A stretch of DNA of 64,000 bases from Rhodothermales bacterium. GTDB taxonomy: Bacteria > Bacteroidota > Rhodothermia > Rhodothermales > UBA10348. Below the pieces are notes generated by a model. That model did no database searches and had not been told where the DNA came from. It saw nothing but the letters and a program-made list of their open reading frames with translations. Every line of letters starts with the position of its first letter. Position 1 is the first letter of the stretch. The translations under genes and the position numbers were made by a program. This document shows, one piece after another, positions 8,530-17,330 of this stretch. The stretch spans positions 344,257 through 408,256 of the forward strand of contig JAVJVN010000009.1 of NCBI GenBank assembly GCA_040221055.1. The letters run 5' to 3'.

Positions 8530-9555
8530 ATGAACCGTTCCGTTCGCATCATCCTTTTCCTGGCCGTACTGACCCCGTTCGTGCTGGCCTACGCCGTGAC
8601 CATCGGTACCGTGGACATCGGCCTTGCCGACGTGGCTCGTGTTCTCCGGGACCGGATGGCCGGAAACCTGCCCGCCGATCCGTCGGTGTCCCTGATTGTC
8701 CTGGAACTCCGGCTTCCGCGCGTTTTTGCCGCCTGGCTCGTGGGTGCGGGTCTGGCTTGCGTGGGCGTTGCCATGCAGGCCCTGGTCCGGAATCCCCTCG
8801 CGGAACCCTATATCCTTGGCGTATCCGGTGGTGCCTCGGCGGGAGCATCCTTGTTTTATATGGGCGTCTTTCCGGCCGTCATGACGGGCATCGCATCCAT
8901 ATCCATGGCGGCATTTGCCGGTGCACTCCTTACCATGGCCATCGTGTATGGCGTCGCCCGGACCGCCGACGGCTTGTCGATTACCCGCCTTCTGCTGGCC
9001 GGTGTGGCCATGGCCGCGCTCATGGCCTCGCTGTCCTCGTTCGTGACATTCGCCTATCCCGATGCCAACCGGTTGCGTGCCGGGCTGTGGTGGCTGTTGG
9101 GGTCACTGTCCGGCATTACTGCGGGTGACCTGCCGCTGGCCGCCGTCGTGACCGTGGGTGGTGCCAGCGTGCTTTTCCTGCTGTCCCGCTCCCTGGATGC
9201 CCTGTTGCTGGGCGAAGAACCCGCACAGGGACTCGGCGTATCGGTCGAGCACGTCAAACATGTACTCGTTGTACTGGCGGCGCTCGTCACGGGCACACTG
9301 GTGGCTATTTCGGGAGCCATCGGATTCGTCGGACTCATTGTTCCGCACGCGGTCCGGTCGTTCACGGGAGTGAGCCACCGGTACGTGATTCCTGCCGGCT
9401 TCCTGGCAGGGGGCCTTTTCCTCGTCCTTGCCGACGTGCTGTCCATGGTCCTGTTGCCCAACCAACAACTGCCCGTCGGGATCGTAACCGCCCTTGCCGG
9501 GGTACCCTTCTTCCTTTTGCTGCTGCGTCGCGGATCGTACCGCTTCCATACGTGA
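8530..9555 (+). CDS. FecCD/BtuC-type ABC transporter permease
   Basis: A 341-residue polytopic inner-membrane protein with about ten hydrophobic segments. Family signatures are LRLPRVFAAWLVGAGLA, the conserved MQALVRNPLAEPYILGVSGGAS block, and the cytoplasmic coupling region GAIGFVGLIVPHAVR that docks the ATPase. The C-terminal LPNQQLPVGIVTALAGVPFF is also typical. It should form the translocation pore for the ligand bound by the preceding lipoprotein. Unusually, no BtuD/FhuC-like ATPase gene follows: the next gene is a prenyl synthase whose start abuts the permease stop. The ATPase must be encoded elsewhere. Confidence 0.9.
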   Translation: MNRSVRIILFLAVLTPFVLAYAVTIGTVDIGLADVARVLRDRMAGNLPADPSVSLIVLELRLPRVFAAWLVGAGLACVGVAMQALVRNPLAEPYILGVSGGASAGASLFYMGVFPAVMTGIASISMAAFAGALLTMAIVYGVARTADGLSITRLLLAGVAMAALMASLSSFVTFAYPDANRLRAGLWWLLGSLSGITAGDLPLAAVVTVGGASVLFLLSRSLDALLLGEEPAQGLGVSVEHVKHVLVVLAALVTGTLVAISGAIGFVGLIVPHAVRSFTGVSHRYVIPAGFLAGGLFLVLADVLSMVLLPNQQLPVGIVTALAGVPFFLLLLRRGSYRFHT

Positions 9556-9557
9556 AC

Positions 9558-10526
9558 ATGAAACTGAAAGACATCCAGGCTCCGATTTCAGCCGAGTTGG
9601 ACGACTTCCGTGCGTACTTCCGGACGGCCATGCGCAACGACGTGCGCCTGTTGGACCTGATTGTCCAGTACCTGTTGCGCCAGAAGGGCAAGCAACTGCG
9701 TCCCACGCTCGTACTGCTTTCCGCCAAGGCCGCCGGGCAGGTCGGCGAATCCACGTTCCGGGGCGCGGCCCTGGTCGAACTGCTCCATACCGCGACATTG
9801 GTCCACGATGATGTGGTTGACGATGCAGACCGCCGTCGCGGCGTCTTCTCCATCAATGCCCTCTGGAAGAACAAGATTGCCGTCCTGCTGGGCGACTTCC
9901 TTCTCAGCCGGGGTCTGCTCATGGCCCTCGATACCAAGGAGTATGCCTTGTTGCACGTAGTATCCGATGCGGTCCGACGGATGAGCGAAGGAGAATTGCT
10001 GCAGATTGAAAAAGCCCGGAAGCTGAACATCGACGAGGAAACCTATTTCCGGATCATCTCCGACAAGACGGCCTCCCTGCTTTCCGCGTGTACCCGATGC
10101 GGAGCCGTGAGTGTAGGCGCGCCTGAAGAGACGGTGGAGCGACTGAGCCGATTCGGGGAGTCGCTCGGGATTGCGTTCCAGATCCGGGATGACCTGTTTG
10201 ACTTCGGCGCCAATGACGTCGGCAAGCCCCTTGGCATCGACATCAAGGAAAAAAAGATGACGTTGCCCCTCATCCACGCCCTGCGGCATGCGTCGGCATC
10301 GGACCGGAGAAGCATCCTGCGGATGATGCGGTCGGACAGCAAGTCACCCAAGGATCTGGAGACCATCCTTTCTTTCGTCCGCAACAGCGGGGGATTGGAA
10401 TACGCCACGGAAGAAATGAACCGCCATGCGTCCCTGGCGCGGGAAGAACTGCTGGAGTTGCCGGAGTCCGAGGCCAGGAATGCCCTGGACAACCTGGTTA
10501 CGTTTACCATCAATCGGGCCAAATAG
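9558..10526 (+). CDS. Long-chain polyprenyl diphosphate synthase
   Basis: A 322-residue trans-isoprenyl synthase extending farnesyl diphosphate to a longer chain, probably the quinone side chain (IspB/HepT/SdsA class). The first Asp-rich motif is DDVVDDADRRRG beginning at residue 84, preceded by LLHTATLVH. The second is FQIRDDLFDF. KGKQLRP near residue 45 binds isopentenyl diphosphate, and KEKKMTLPLI follows the second motif. Chain length cannot be read off safely. ATG at 9558 is given; a GTG at 9552 overlapping the permease stop as GTGA is possible. The gene ends with a 17-bp overlap with the convergent hydrolase gene. Confidence 0.92.
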   Translation: MKLKDIQAPISAELDDFRAYFRTAMRNDVRLLDLIVQYLLRQKGKQLRPTLVLLSAKAAGQVGESTFRGAALVELLHTATLVHDDVVDDADRRRGVFSINALWKNKIAVLLGDFLLSRGLLMALDTKEYALLHVVSDAVRRMSEGELLQIEKARKLNIDEETYFRIISDKTASLLSACTRCGAVSVGAPEETVERLSRFGESLGIAFQIRDDLFDFGANDVGKPLGIDIKEKKMTLPLIHALRHASASDRRSILRMMRSDSKSPKDLETILSFVRNSGGLEYATEEMNRHASLAREELLELPESEARNALDNLVTFTINRAK

Positions 10527-11304
10527 AGCCGTCCATCTCTGACAGATACGCCGTGGCCAGCCGGTTGAAACGTCGCGGTTGCTCGATGTTGCAGACATGC
10601 CCGGCTCCCTGCAGGACTTCCAGCCGGGCATTCGGACTCGCAGCCACGATGCGACGAACCGGCGGCAGGAACAGATAGTCCCGGGCACCCATGATATACA
10701 TGGACGGGCACGATTTCGCGGCGTCGGCCCAGGCACGCATCCGTCCGTTGACCTCGCGAGTCATGCGCATCCACCGGCGGAATTCATCCGGTCGCACGGA
10801 CTTCGCCTCGCGTCGGAAAACGGCACGGGCTTCGCGGGCTTTCCGCCCCGGCATGATGATCCAGGCCAGCATACCGTACAACGTACTGAAGGGCACGATG
10901 TACTTCAGGAAGTGACCGGATGCCACCAGCGCTCGGGCCACCGGTGTGAAACCGGCAACGGCTCCCGCATACACGGCCGCCCGGATCCGGTCGGGATACA
11001 GATCGACCAGGGTCCGAATGAGGATGGTGCCCAGGGATACACCCACGAAGTAGGCGGATCGGATCCCTGCGTGATCCAACACGTCCATCACGTCCTCGGC
11101 AATGGAGTTGAGGGTATACGGCCGACCTTGCCCGTCGTAATCGGCCGAACGACCGTGTCCCCGGAGGTCAACCAGCAGGATGTTGAAATCGGGACGAAAA
11201 GCCCGCACCTGTTTGAACCAGACGGCCGAAGACCCTCCCGCACCGTGGATGAAGACCACCCAGGAATGGTCGGGAGACGATTCATATGTACGATGGAACA
11301 GCAT
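10510..11304 (-). CDS. Alpha/beta-fold hydrolase
   Basis: A 264-residue alpha/beta hydrolase with a complete catalytic triad: nucleophile Ser90 in the elbow GVSLG, Asp209 in GARDYLF and His236 in GAGHVCNIEQP. The oxyanion region is FIHGAGGSS (18-26) and the core strand is LLVDLRGHGRS. A cap region of about 60 residues (130-190) is rich in Arg and Met. The substrate is unknown; the family includes esterases, lipases and C-C hydrolases. ATG at 11304 is chosen because the fold begins there; the frame is open much further upstream but runs through the divergent metallo-hydrolase gene. The 75-bp divergent gap would hold both promoters. Confidence 0.88.
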   Translation of the reverse strand: MLFHRTYESSPDHSWVVFIHGAGGSSAVWFKQVRAFRPDFNILLVDLRGHGRSADYDGQGRPYTLNSIAEDVMDVLDHAGIRSAYFVGVSLGTILIRTLVDLYPDRIRAAVYAGAVAGFTPVARALVASGHFLKYIVPFSTLYGMLAWIIMPGRKAREARAVFRREAKSVRPDEFRRWMRMTREVNGRMRAWADAAKSCPSMYIMGARDYLFLPPVRRIVAASPNARLEVLQGAGHVCNIEQPRRFNRLATAYLSEMDGSIWPD

Positions 11305-11379
11305 TCCGCCGTCGTACGATGATCGGCGTCCAATGTCCCCGACCTTCCGTACCTTGGCGGGACACGAATCCAGTCCGGA

Positions 11380-12186
11380 ATGCGCGTTCAATTCTGGGGG
11401 GTGCGGGGCTCCATTCCGGTCCCGGGTCCCGAGACCATGAAATACGGCGGCAACACGCCCTGCCTGACGGTATCCCTCGACGAGTCCCACACGCTCATCC
11501 TGGATGCCGGAACGGGCCTTGCCGCCTACGGTCGCACGCTTCCCGAGCGGGAGCACACGTACATCGTTGCCCTTTCGCACGTCCACTGGGATCACATCCA
11601 CGGGTTTCCCATGTTCGCGCCCCTGATGGCGGCCGGCACCCGGGTTGTTTTCCTGACCGGGATGGAGCCGTCCTTCATGGACCATTTGCTTTCCCAGATG
11701 GACGGGATCCACTTTCCGGTGCCGGCCGACGCATTCCCTGTCCGCTGGGAACAGGATTCCGGATCGGGCCAGGCGACCCTTGGCCCCTTGGGGGTGGCGT
11801 TTTCCTGGATGCCCGTGAACCACTCCGGGACGTGTTTCGCCTACCGTATTTCAGGACCGGAGGGTGATCTGGTCTACATGACGGACAACGAGCTGGGCCC
11901 GGAGCACGCAGACGTGGTCGCGTTCTGCCGGGATGCGGACGTACTGGTCCACGATGCCCAATACACCGCAGCGGAACGATCCCGAAAAACGGGCTGGGGT
12001 CACAGTTTCGTACCGGATGTTTGCCGGCTCGCTGAGCAGGCCGGAGTCCGTGAGCTCATCCTGTTCCACCACGATCCGATTCGGACCGATGTGGAACTGG
12101 ACGCCATCCAGGCACAAGCCCGCGCCATTCTCGGTCCTTCGATTGCCTGCGTTGCAGCCGCCGAAGGCATGCACAGGGAGTTGTGA
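11380..12186 (+). CDS. MBL-fold metallo-hydrolase
   Basis: A 268-residue metallo-beta-lactamase-fold protein. The metal-binding signature is SHVHWDHIHG (His67, His69, Asp71, His72), with further candidate ligands in PVNHSG, YMTDNE and LFHHDP. The opening RVQFWGVRGSIPVPG and GGNTPC match a family related to PhnP, RNase Z and class II cAMP phosphodiesterases, which act on phosphodiesters or related esters. Function is unassigned. Its stop codon is immediately followed, with no spacer, by the ATG of the galactokinase-like gene, so the two are probably cotranscribed. Confidence 0.85.
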   Translation: MRVQFWGVRGSIPVPGPETMKYGGNTPCLTVSLDESHTLILDAGTGLAAYGRTLPEREHTYIVALSHVHWDHIHGFPMFAPLMAAGTRVVFLTGMEPSFMDHLLSQMDGIHFPVPADAFPVRWEQDSGSGQATLGPLGVAFSWMPVNHSGTCFAYRISGPEGDLVYMTDNELGPEHADVVAFCRDADVLVHDAQYTAAERSRKTGWGHSFVPDVCRLAEQAGVRELILFHHDPIRTDVELDAIQAQARAILGPSIACVAAAEGMHREL

Positions 12187-13359
12187 ATGTCCAGACCTGA
12201 ATTGCGCGCTGCGTTTCACTTCCGGAAGGTGTTCGGATCCGACCCTGATGTCATAACGTCTGCACCCGGACGCCTGGAAATCCTGGGCAACCACCTGGAC
12301 CACACCGGTGGATGCGTCGTGGGCGCGGCCATCGACCGGCGACTGTACGTGGCCATCGCCCTGCGATCCGATTCGGGTATCCGGTTGGCATCGGATATCA
12401 TGCCGGATCCGCCGGTGCTGACCACGATTTCGCGCCATGCTACCGACGCCTGGCCGGATTGGGCGGCGTATCCCCTTGGCATTGTCAACGAACTGCTGGT
12501 ACAGGGCATGGAGATGGGTGGGTTCGACCTGGCTGTCGTATCGGACATTCCAGCCGGTGCCGGATTGTCATCGAGCGCGGCCCTGGAAACCGCCACCGCC
12601 CTGGCCCTCTCACAGGCATTCGGCCTGTATCTGGACCGCTCCGTCATCGCGGCCCTCTCACAACGGGCGGAAAACCGGTTTGTCGGGGTCCCGTGCGGCC
12701 TCCTTGACCAGACCGTGGTCGCCCATGCACAACCCGAGGAACTGGTCGTCTTCGACAGTGCGCTCCAGCGGCATCATACCATCCGCCTTCCTGCCGGAAC
12801 GCGGATCCTGGTCGCCCAGTCCCATGTGCAACATCGACTTGCAGACAGTCCTTATGAGCAACGCGTGAACGAATGCCTGGGCGCGACCATGAGTCTGGAG
12901 CGGTTCATTCCCGGCATGCGGAACCTGGCCGAATTGCATCCGCTGGACGTTGCCGTCTATGGACATGCCCTGGAGCCGGTGCTGGCCCGACGCGCCCGCC
13001 ACATCACCGAGGAATCGGAACGGGTCCGGGCCTTCCTGGACGCATTGTCCCGGGACGACCAGGTGGCCGCCGGTGCGTTGTTGTCGGCCTCCCATGAGAG
13101 TTCCCGTACCCTCTTCGAGAATTCCATACCCGAACTGGACGCCCTCGTGGCCACGCTGACCGCATTCCGGGGCATTGCCGGTGCCCGGCTCACGGGCGCC
13201 GGATGGGGAGGCAGTGTCCTCGCATGGTGTCCGGACGGCATTCCCAAAGGCCTGCCCGAACGACTGAAGGCTACCTACACGGAATTGTTCGACGCGGAAC
13301 TGCAGGTATGGGATACGGGTCTTTCAGATGGTCTCCGTCTGGAGTCTGCAACACGTTGA
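12187..13359 (+). CDS. galK: Galactokinase-like GHMP kinase with altered sugar motif
   Basis: A 390-residue GHMP kinase. GHMP motif 2 is IPAGAGLSSSAALE (121-134), the catalytic Asp174 lies in PCGLLDQTV, and motif 3 is LTGAGWGGSVLA near the C-terminus. Length and order fit galactokinase. The galactose-binding signature is changed: where GalK has GRVNLIGEHTDYNGG, this protein has GRLEILGNHLDHTGG (28-42). The Glu contacting sugar O6 is Asn35 and the Tyr is His39, while Arg29, His36 and Asp38 are kept. A GNHxDH form exists in a subset of galactokinase-like proteins, so the substrate may be galactose or another sugar. No galT, galE or galM is adjacent. Confidence 0.82.
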   Translation: MSRPELRAAFHFRKVFGSDPDVITSAPGRLEILGNHLDHTGGCVVGAAIDRRLYVAIALRSDSGIRLASDIMPDPPVLTTISRHATDAWPDWAAYPLGIVNELLVQGMEMGGFDLAVVSDIPAGAGLSSSAALETATALALSQAFGLYLDRSVIAALSQRAENRFVGVPCGLLDQTVVAHAQPEELVVFDSALQRHHTIRLPAGTRILVAQSHVQHRLADSPYEQRVNECLGATMSLERFIPGMRNLAELHPLDVAVYGHALEPVLARRARHITEESERVRAFLDALSRDDQVAAGALLSASHESSRTLFENSIPELDALVATLTAFRGIAGARLTGAGWGGSVLAWCPDGIPKGLPERLKATYTELFDAELQVWDTGLSDGLRLESATR

Positions 13360-13362
13360 CCC

Positions 13363-14076
13363 ATGAAACGGAAGCCCGACCCCGGTCACGGAAGAGCCAT
13401 GGATGATCTGCGACACACCCCCCCGAGCGGGGCTCACACCCGTCCCTGGCTCCGGCATCCGTGGCTGCGGACCGGGCTTGAGTGGCTGGGCATCCTGGCC
13501 TTGGCGGCATTGCTGCTGTTCACCGACACGGGCAAGGACGTCAACGGATGGCTGAAGCAACAATTGCTCCGTACCGGATTCTTCCAGCCGGATATTCCGC
13601 TCGCCCAGATGCGCCCGGAGCCCGCCAATTTCAACGTACACTTGATGACATTGGACGGCGAGCCCGTCTCCCTCGCATCATTCCGGGGATCCGCGATTTT
13701 CATGAACATCTGGGCCACATGGTGTCCTCCATGCCTGGCCGAGATGCCGTACATCCAGTCCCTCCATGACGACCTGCAGGGAACGGGTGTTGCGTTCGTC
13801 ATGATTTCAACGGACGACGCCGACACGGACGTTCAGGCGTTCCTGGATCGAAAAGGATACACGTTTCCGGTGTACCGTCTGGCCGCCCCGCTGCCTCCGC
13901 CCTACACCAGCAATGTCCTGCCGACCACGTACATCATCGGGGCGGATGGAACGCTTGGCCTGGTGCACGCCGGGATGGCGAATTACGACAAGCCCGAATT
14001 CCGGACGTATCTGCGCAAGCTCAACGACGCAGGTAATCGTCCGTCCCGTCCAACCAATCCTGACGCGGAGGGCTGA
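13363..14076 (+). CDS. Membrane-anchored TlpA/ResA-like thiol-disulfide oxidoreductase
   Basis: A 237-residue protein with a basic N-terminus, one transmembrane helix (about 39-53) and a periplasmic thioredoxin fold. The redox motif is WCPPC (Cys121 and Cys124) in NIWATWCPPCLAEMP, and the cis-Pro region is NVLPTTYIIG. WCPPC and the TlpA-like layout suggest a reductase for periplasmic disulfides, for example apocytochrome c or stress-related partners, although no cytochrome maturation genes are adjacent. It begins three bases after the galK-like stop, so cotranscription is likely. The last 56 bp overlap the convergent cupin gene. Confidence 0.9.
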   Translation: MKRKPDPGHGRAMDDLRHTPPSGAHTRPWLRHPWLRTGLEWLGILALAALLLFTDTGKDVNGWLKQQLLRTGFFQPDIPLAQMRPEPANFNVHLMTLDGEPVSLASFRGSAIFMNIWATWCPPCLAEMPYIQSLHDDLQGTGVAFVMISTDDADTDVQAFLDRKGYTFPVYRLAAPLPPPYTSNVLPTTYIIGADGTLGLVHAGMANYDKPEFRTYLRKLNDAGNRPSRPTNPDAEG

Positions 14077-14386
14077 AAATGTCGACATCCAGTGTGTCCT
14101 CGAGCGCCTCGGCCTTGTGCCACACATTCGACGGAATATGGAGCACTTCTCCTGGTCCGACATCCACGACTTCCTCCCCGTTCTCGCCGATGAAAAAGCG
14201 GAGTACGCCGGACAGGACATACGTGATCTGTTCGTTGTCGTGCTGATGCTTCGGCACGATGCAGCCCTTGTCCAGGTAGACGTGGGCCAGCATGACCCTT
14301 TCCCCGGAAATCAGGCGACGGCCGAGCGAAGGGGACAATTGTTCTACGGGAAGGTCATCCCAGGCGAAGTGACGGACAGCAGACAT
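14021..14386 (-). CDS. Small cupin-domain protein
   Basis: A 121-residue single-domain cupin. Motif 1 is VPKHQHDNEQITYVLSG, with two His and a Glu as likely metal ligands; motif 2 is GEVLHIPSNVWHKAEAL. The sequence after it is short, giving a compact beta-barrel. It may be an enzyme or a ligand sensor; substrate is unknown. ATG at 14386 is chosen because an upstream GTG (14392) adds only two residues. The gene is convergent with the thioredoxin-like gene, overlapping 56 bp, and divergent from plsC across a 75-bp gap. Confidence 0.82.
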   Translation of the reverse strand: MSAVRHFAWDDLPVEQLSPSLGRRLISGERVMLAHVYLDKGCIVPKHQHDNEQITYVLSGVLRFFIGENGEEVVDVGPGEVLHIPSNVWHKAEALEDTLDVDIFSPPRQDWLDGTDDYLRR

Positions 14387-14461
14387 GGTCACACCGTGTT
14401 GTTCATGTTGTCGGAAGCGTCAGTATACTGCGTCGCCACATGATCATACCAGCCCCCTGAC

Positions 14462-15241
14462 ATGCGACATCTCAGAGCCGTTTCCAGGCTGCTTGCAGCG
14501 ACCATATTGACCCTTCTGCTGGTCTTGGTGTGGGCAATCGGGAATGTGATCGTGTCCCGCTCCACCCGACGCCTGAACAGATGGCGGCACGTCATCATGC
14601 GCGTGTGGGGACGGGGTATCCTGCGAATCATGGGCGGTCGACTGACCGTGGAAGGACCCGTTCCGCAACCGCCGTTCTGTCTCGTGTCGAATCACCTCGG
14701 CTACATGGACATTTTCGTGATGGCCGCCACGGTACAGGCGCGCCTGGTGTCGAGGGCCGACCTGGCCCACTGGCCCGCAATCGGGTGGCTTGCCCGGCAC
14801 TTCGGTACCCTTTTCCTGGACCGGAAGCGCCTGCGGGACATTCCCTACGTGGCCGACCAGATGAAGGCGGTCCTGCAGGAGGAAGACGGCGTGGTCTTCT
14901 TCCCGGAGGGGACGTCCTCGTCCGGACAGGACGTATTGCCCTTCCGGTCGCCCTTGCTCAATGTCCCGGTTGAACTGGGCATGCCGGTCCACACGGCCGC
15001 CATCGCCTATTACCGCCAGGCGGGCAATGCGACTTCGGAAATCTGCTGGTGGGGAGACGTGACCTTTACGGACCATCTCTATCACCTGCTCGGGCTTCCC
15101 GGATTCGAAGCGCGGATTGTATTCGGCAGCGAGGTCATCCAGGGCACGGACCGGAAGCAACTGGCCACCGATGCGGAGCGCATGACCCGGGTGTTGCGCG
15201 AACGTGCGTCGCGTAATTTTCACGGTCCGGTTCCCGATTGA
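14462..15241 (+). CDS. plsC: 1-acyl-sn-glycerol-3-phosphate acyltransferase
   Basis: Acylates lysophosphatidic acid to phosphatidic acid at the inner membrane. The 259-residue protein has an N-terminal transmembrane helix (about 9-29), the catalytic HX4D motif in SNHLGYMD (His78, Asp83), GTLFLDRKR and the substrate-binding FFPEGTSS at about 148-155. The start is ATG at 14462. It lies 36 bp upstream of lysA and is likely read together with it, though the functions are unrelated. Confidence 0.92.
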   Translation: MRHLRAVSRLLAATILTLLLVLVWAIGNVIVSRSTRRLNRWRHVIMRVWGRGILRIMGGRLTVEGPVPQPPFCLVSNHLGYMDIFVMAATVQARLVSRADLAHWPAIGWLARHFGTLFLDRKRLRDIPYVADQMKAVLQEEDGVVFFPEGTSSSGQDVLPFRSPLLNVPVELGMPVHTAAIAYYRQAGNATSEICWWGDVTFTDHLYHLLGLPGFEARIVFGSEVIQGTDRKQLATDAERMTRVLRERASRNFHGPVPD

Positions 15242-15277
15242 CCGCGAACTTCCGCCCCTCACCCATCCCATTGATCC

Positions 15278-16513
15278 ATGTCGACATCGGCTTTCCTGCC
15301 CGCTACCCTGTTATCCATCGCCGATACGCACGGAACGCCCACATACGTGTACCGGGAGCAGACCATCCGCGAACGTATTGACGCTCTGCGAACGCACCTG
15401 GAAGGCGTCCCGGTCCGGTTGCTCTATGCAATGAAGGCCAATCATGCCCTGCCGGTCCTGGAGGTCATGCGGGACTGTGGGTTGGGCATCGATGCCGTAT
15501 CGCCGGCCGAATTGGAACTGGCCCTCCGGATGGGGTTCGAGCCCTCGGATATCCTGTATTCAGCCAACAACATGACGGATGCCGAGATGGACACGGCCGT
15601 CCGATCCGGCGTCGTCATGAACATCGGCGAGCTCTCAAGACTGGAACGCTTCGGCGCCGCCCATCCCGGATCGGACGTCTGTGTCCGGGTCAATCCCCAG
15701 GTGGGCGCCGGGCATCATGCACACGTGATCACCGCAGGTGAAAAGAGCAAATTCGGCATTCCGGTCGAACAGATTGATCGCATCCGTGACCTCGCGGCCG
15801 CCCATGACCTGCGGATTGTCGGACTGCATCAACACATCGGAAGTGGCATCATGGATACGCAGACGCTGTGGAAGGCCATCAGTGTGATGCTGGAAACCGC
15901 GCGTACGTTTGATACGCTTCGGTTCGTGAATGTCGGTGGCGGCCTGGGTGTACCATACAAGCCGGAAGAACAACCCCTGGATCTGGCCACTTTCGAGTCG
16001 CTCATCGTCGCCCCCCTGCGGTCGTATGGGGCCACACATCCGAATCCAGCGCTGGAATTCCGGTTCGAACCCGGGCGGTTCTTCACGGCCGAATGCGGCG
16101 TCCTCCTGGCCCGCGTGAATACCATCAAACCGACAGACTCCCGTGTATTCGCCGGACTGGACTCGGGAATGGGCCACCTCGTACGCCCCGCCATGTACAA
16201 TGCCTGGCATACCATCGTCAACCTGAGTCGGCCGGACGGGCCGGTCCGCGAATACGATATCGTGGGCAACATCTGTGAGTCGGCCGACTTCTTCGCGAAG
16301 AACCGGCACGTGGCCGAATTGGCCGAAGGCGACATCGTGGGGATCCTGGATGCGGGCGCCTACGGCATGTCCATGGCCTCCACGTACAACATGCGTCCGC
16401 TTCCGGCGGAAGTGTGGATCCCGGTCGACGGTCCGCCCCGTCTGCTCCGCAAGCGCCTTACCCCGGAGGAGTTCGTGAGCGAGTACATGGCGTCATTCGT
16501 GCCCGGCACCTGA
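15278..16513 (+). CDS. lysA: Diaminopimelate decarboxylase
   Basis: Last step of lysine biosynthesis: PLP-dependent decarboxylation of meso-diaminopimelate. The 411-residue alanine-racemase-fold enzyme has the PLP lysine K53 in YAMKAN, the HQHIGSG phosphate-binding segment, VGGGLG, the EPGR motif and the active-site Cys motif GNICESADFF. Family length is about 410-430, so it is complete. Another pathway enzyme (DapF) is at 25.5 kb and a lysine-consuming aminotransferase is at 58.2 kb, so lysine genes are scattered rather than clustered. The 3' end overlaps the convergent FAH-family gene by 21 bp. Confidence 0.94.
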   Translation: MSTSAFLPATLLSIADTHGTPTYVYREQTIRERIDALRTHLEGVPVRLLYAMKANHALPVLEVMRDCGLGIDAVSPAELELALRMGFEPSDILYSANNMTDAEMDTAVRSGVVMNIGELSRLERFGAAHPGSDVCVRVNPQVGAGHHAHVITAGEKSKFGIPVEQIDRIRDLAAAHDLRIVGLHQHIGSGIMDTQTLWKAISVMLETARTFDTLRFVNVGGGLGVPYKPEEQPLDLATFESLIVAPLRSYGATHPNPALEFRFEPGRFFTAECGVLLARVNTIKPTDSRVFAGLDSGMGHLVRPAMYNAWHTIVNLSRPDGPVREYDIVGNICESADFFAKNRHVAELAEGDIVGILDAGAYGMSMASTYNMRPLPAEVWIPVDGPPRLLRKRLTPEEFVSEYMASFVPGT

Positions 16514-17167
16514 CTGGACGTCGACCCGAAGCGGCGGCAGCCCGCCCGCCCGGGCCTCCAACCGGTCGCCTGGACGCACCGCCGATACCCCTGAAGGGGT
16601 GCCGGTATAGATCAGGTCGCCGGGCTCCAGCGTGAAGATGGCGGAAGCGTACGCAATGACGTCCTCCAGGGAAAAAATCATATCCGACGTATGCCCGGAC
16701 TGTCGGCGTTCCCCGTTGACCGTCAGGCTGATGTCCATGGACACGGGAAAGGTGTCCGCGTCCACGGCTTGAAAGGGCCCAAGTGGTGCAAACGTATCGA
16801 ATCCCTTGGCCACGCACCAGGGGTGTCCGGCTTCCTTGGCGGCCTGCTGCAGATCCCGCGCCGTCATGTCCAGTCCCACCGCCAAGGCAGCAACCGACGA
16901 TCGGGCTTCCTGCGGCGTGGCATTTCGTGTGCGGACGCCGATCAAGGCCACCAATTCCACTTCATGGTGCACATCCCGGGACATGGACGGAAGAACAATG
17001 GTTCCCCCGTCCGGGATGAGCGCGGATGCCGGCTTCAGGAAAAGCATGGGGACCGTCGGCAATTCGCTCCTCATTTCACGGGCATGCTCGGCGTAATTCC
17101 GTCCCACACAGACCAGTTTACCGGGACGATACGTGGCATCTGCACCTTGAATTCTCAATTCTTCCAT
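16493..17167 (-). CDS. Fumarylacetoacetate hydrolase family protein
   Basis: A 224-residue FAH-domain protein. It shows KLVCVGRNYAEHA, FLKPASALI, the metal ligands HHEVELVALIG (Glu69, Glu71) and GLDMTARDLQ (Asp100), and the late LIYTGTPSGVSAV typical of acylpyruvases and oxaloacetate decarboxylases (FAHD1/YcgM type). It would hydrolyse or decarboxylate a small 2-oxo acid using Mg or Mn. The exact substrate cannot be assigned; there is no aromatic-catabolism cluster nearby. The start ATG at 17167 sits about 12 bases from the predicted promoter of the ribosomal gene pair. Confidence 0.88.
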   Translation of the reverse strand: MEELRIQGADATYRPGKLVCVGRNYAEHAREMRSELPTVPMLFLKPASALIPDGGTIVLPSMSRDVHHEVELVALIGVRTRNATPQEARSSVAALAVGLDMTARDLQQAAKEAGHPWCVAKGFDTFAPLGPFQAVDADTFPVSMDISLTVNGERRQSGHTSDMIFSLEDVIAYASAIFTLEPGDLIYTGTPSGVSAVRPGDRLEARAGGLPPLRVDVQSGAGHE

Positions 17168-17178
17168 GGGATTGTCAA

Positions 17179-17209
17179 TTGATTCGGGTCAGGTTCTGAC
17201 CTATATTAT
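17179..17209 (+). promoter_or_regulatory. Predicted housekeeping promoter of rplU-rpmA
   Basis: A TTG (17179-17181) followed after 20 bases by TATATTAT (17202-17209) approximates the Bacteroidota -33/-7 pattern TTG-N19-21-TAnnTTTG. It would leave a leader of about 110 nt before rplU. Such a long leader could carry autogenous L21 control, but I see no clear conserved fold. Confidence 0.4.
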
Positions 17210-17330
17210 GGGGCTTGACGGTAATTCACCGCCACGGCATTCCTGCCCTGTATTGCATGGTCGGGATTGACCAGACTTGTTTGTCTCTCGCGCCGGTAAC
17301 CAATCCGGTGCACCAAAGAAGAGGAAAGAT

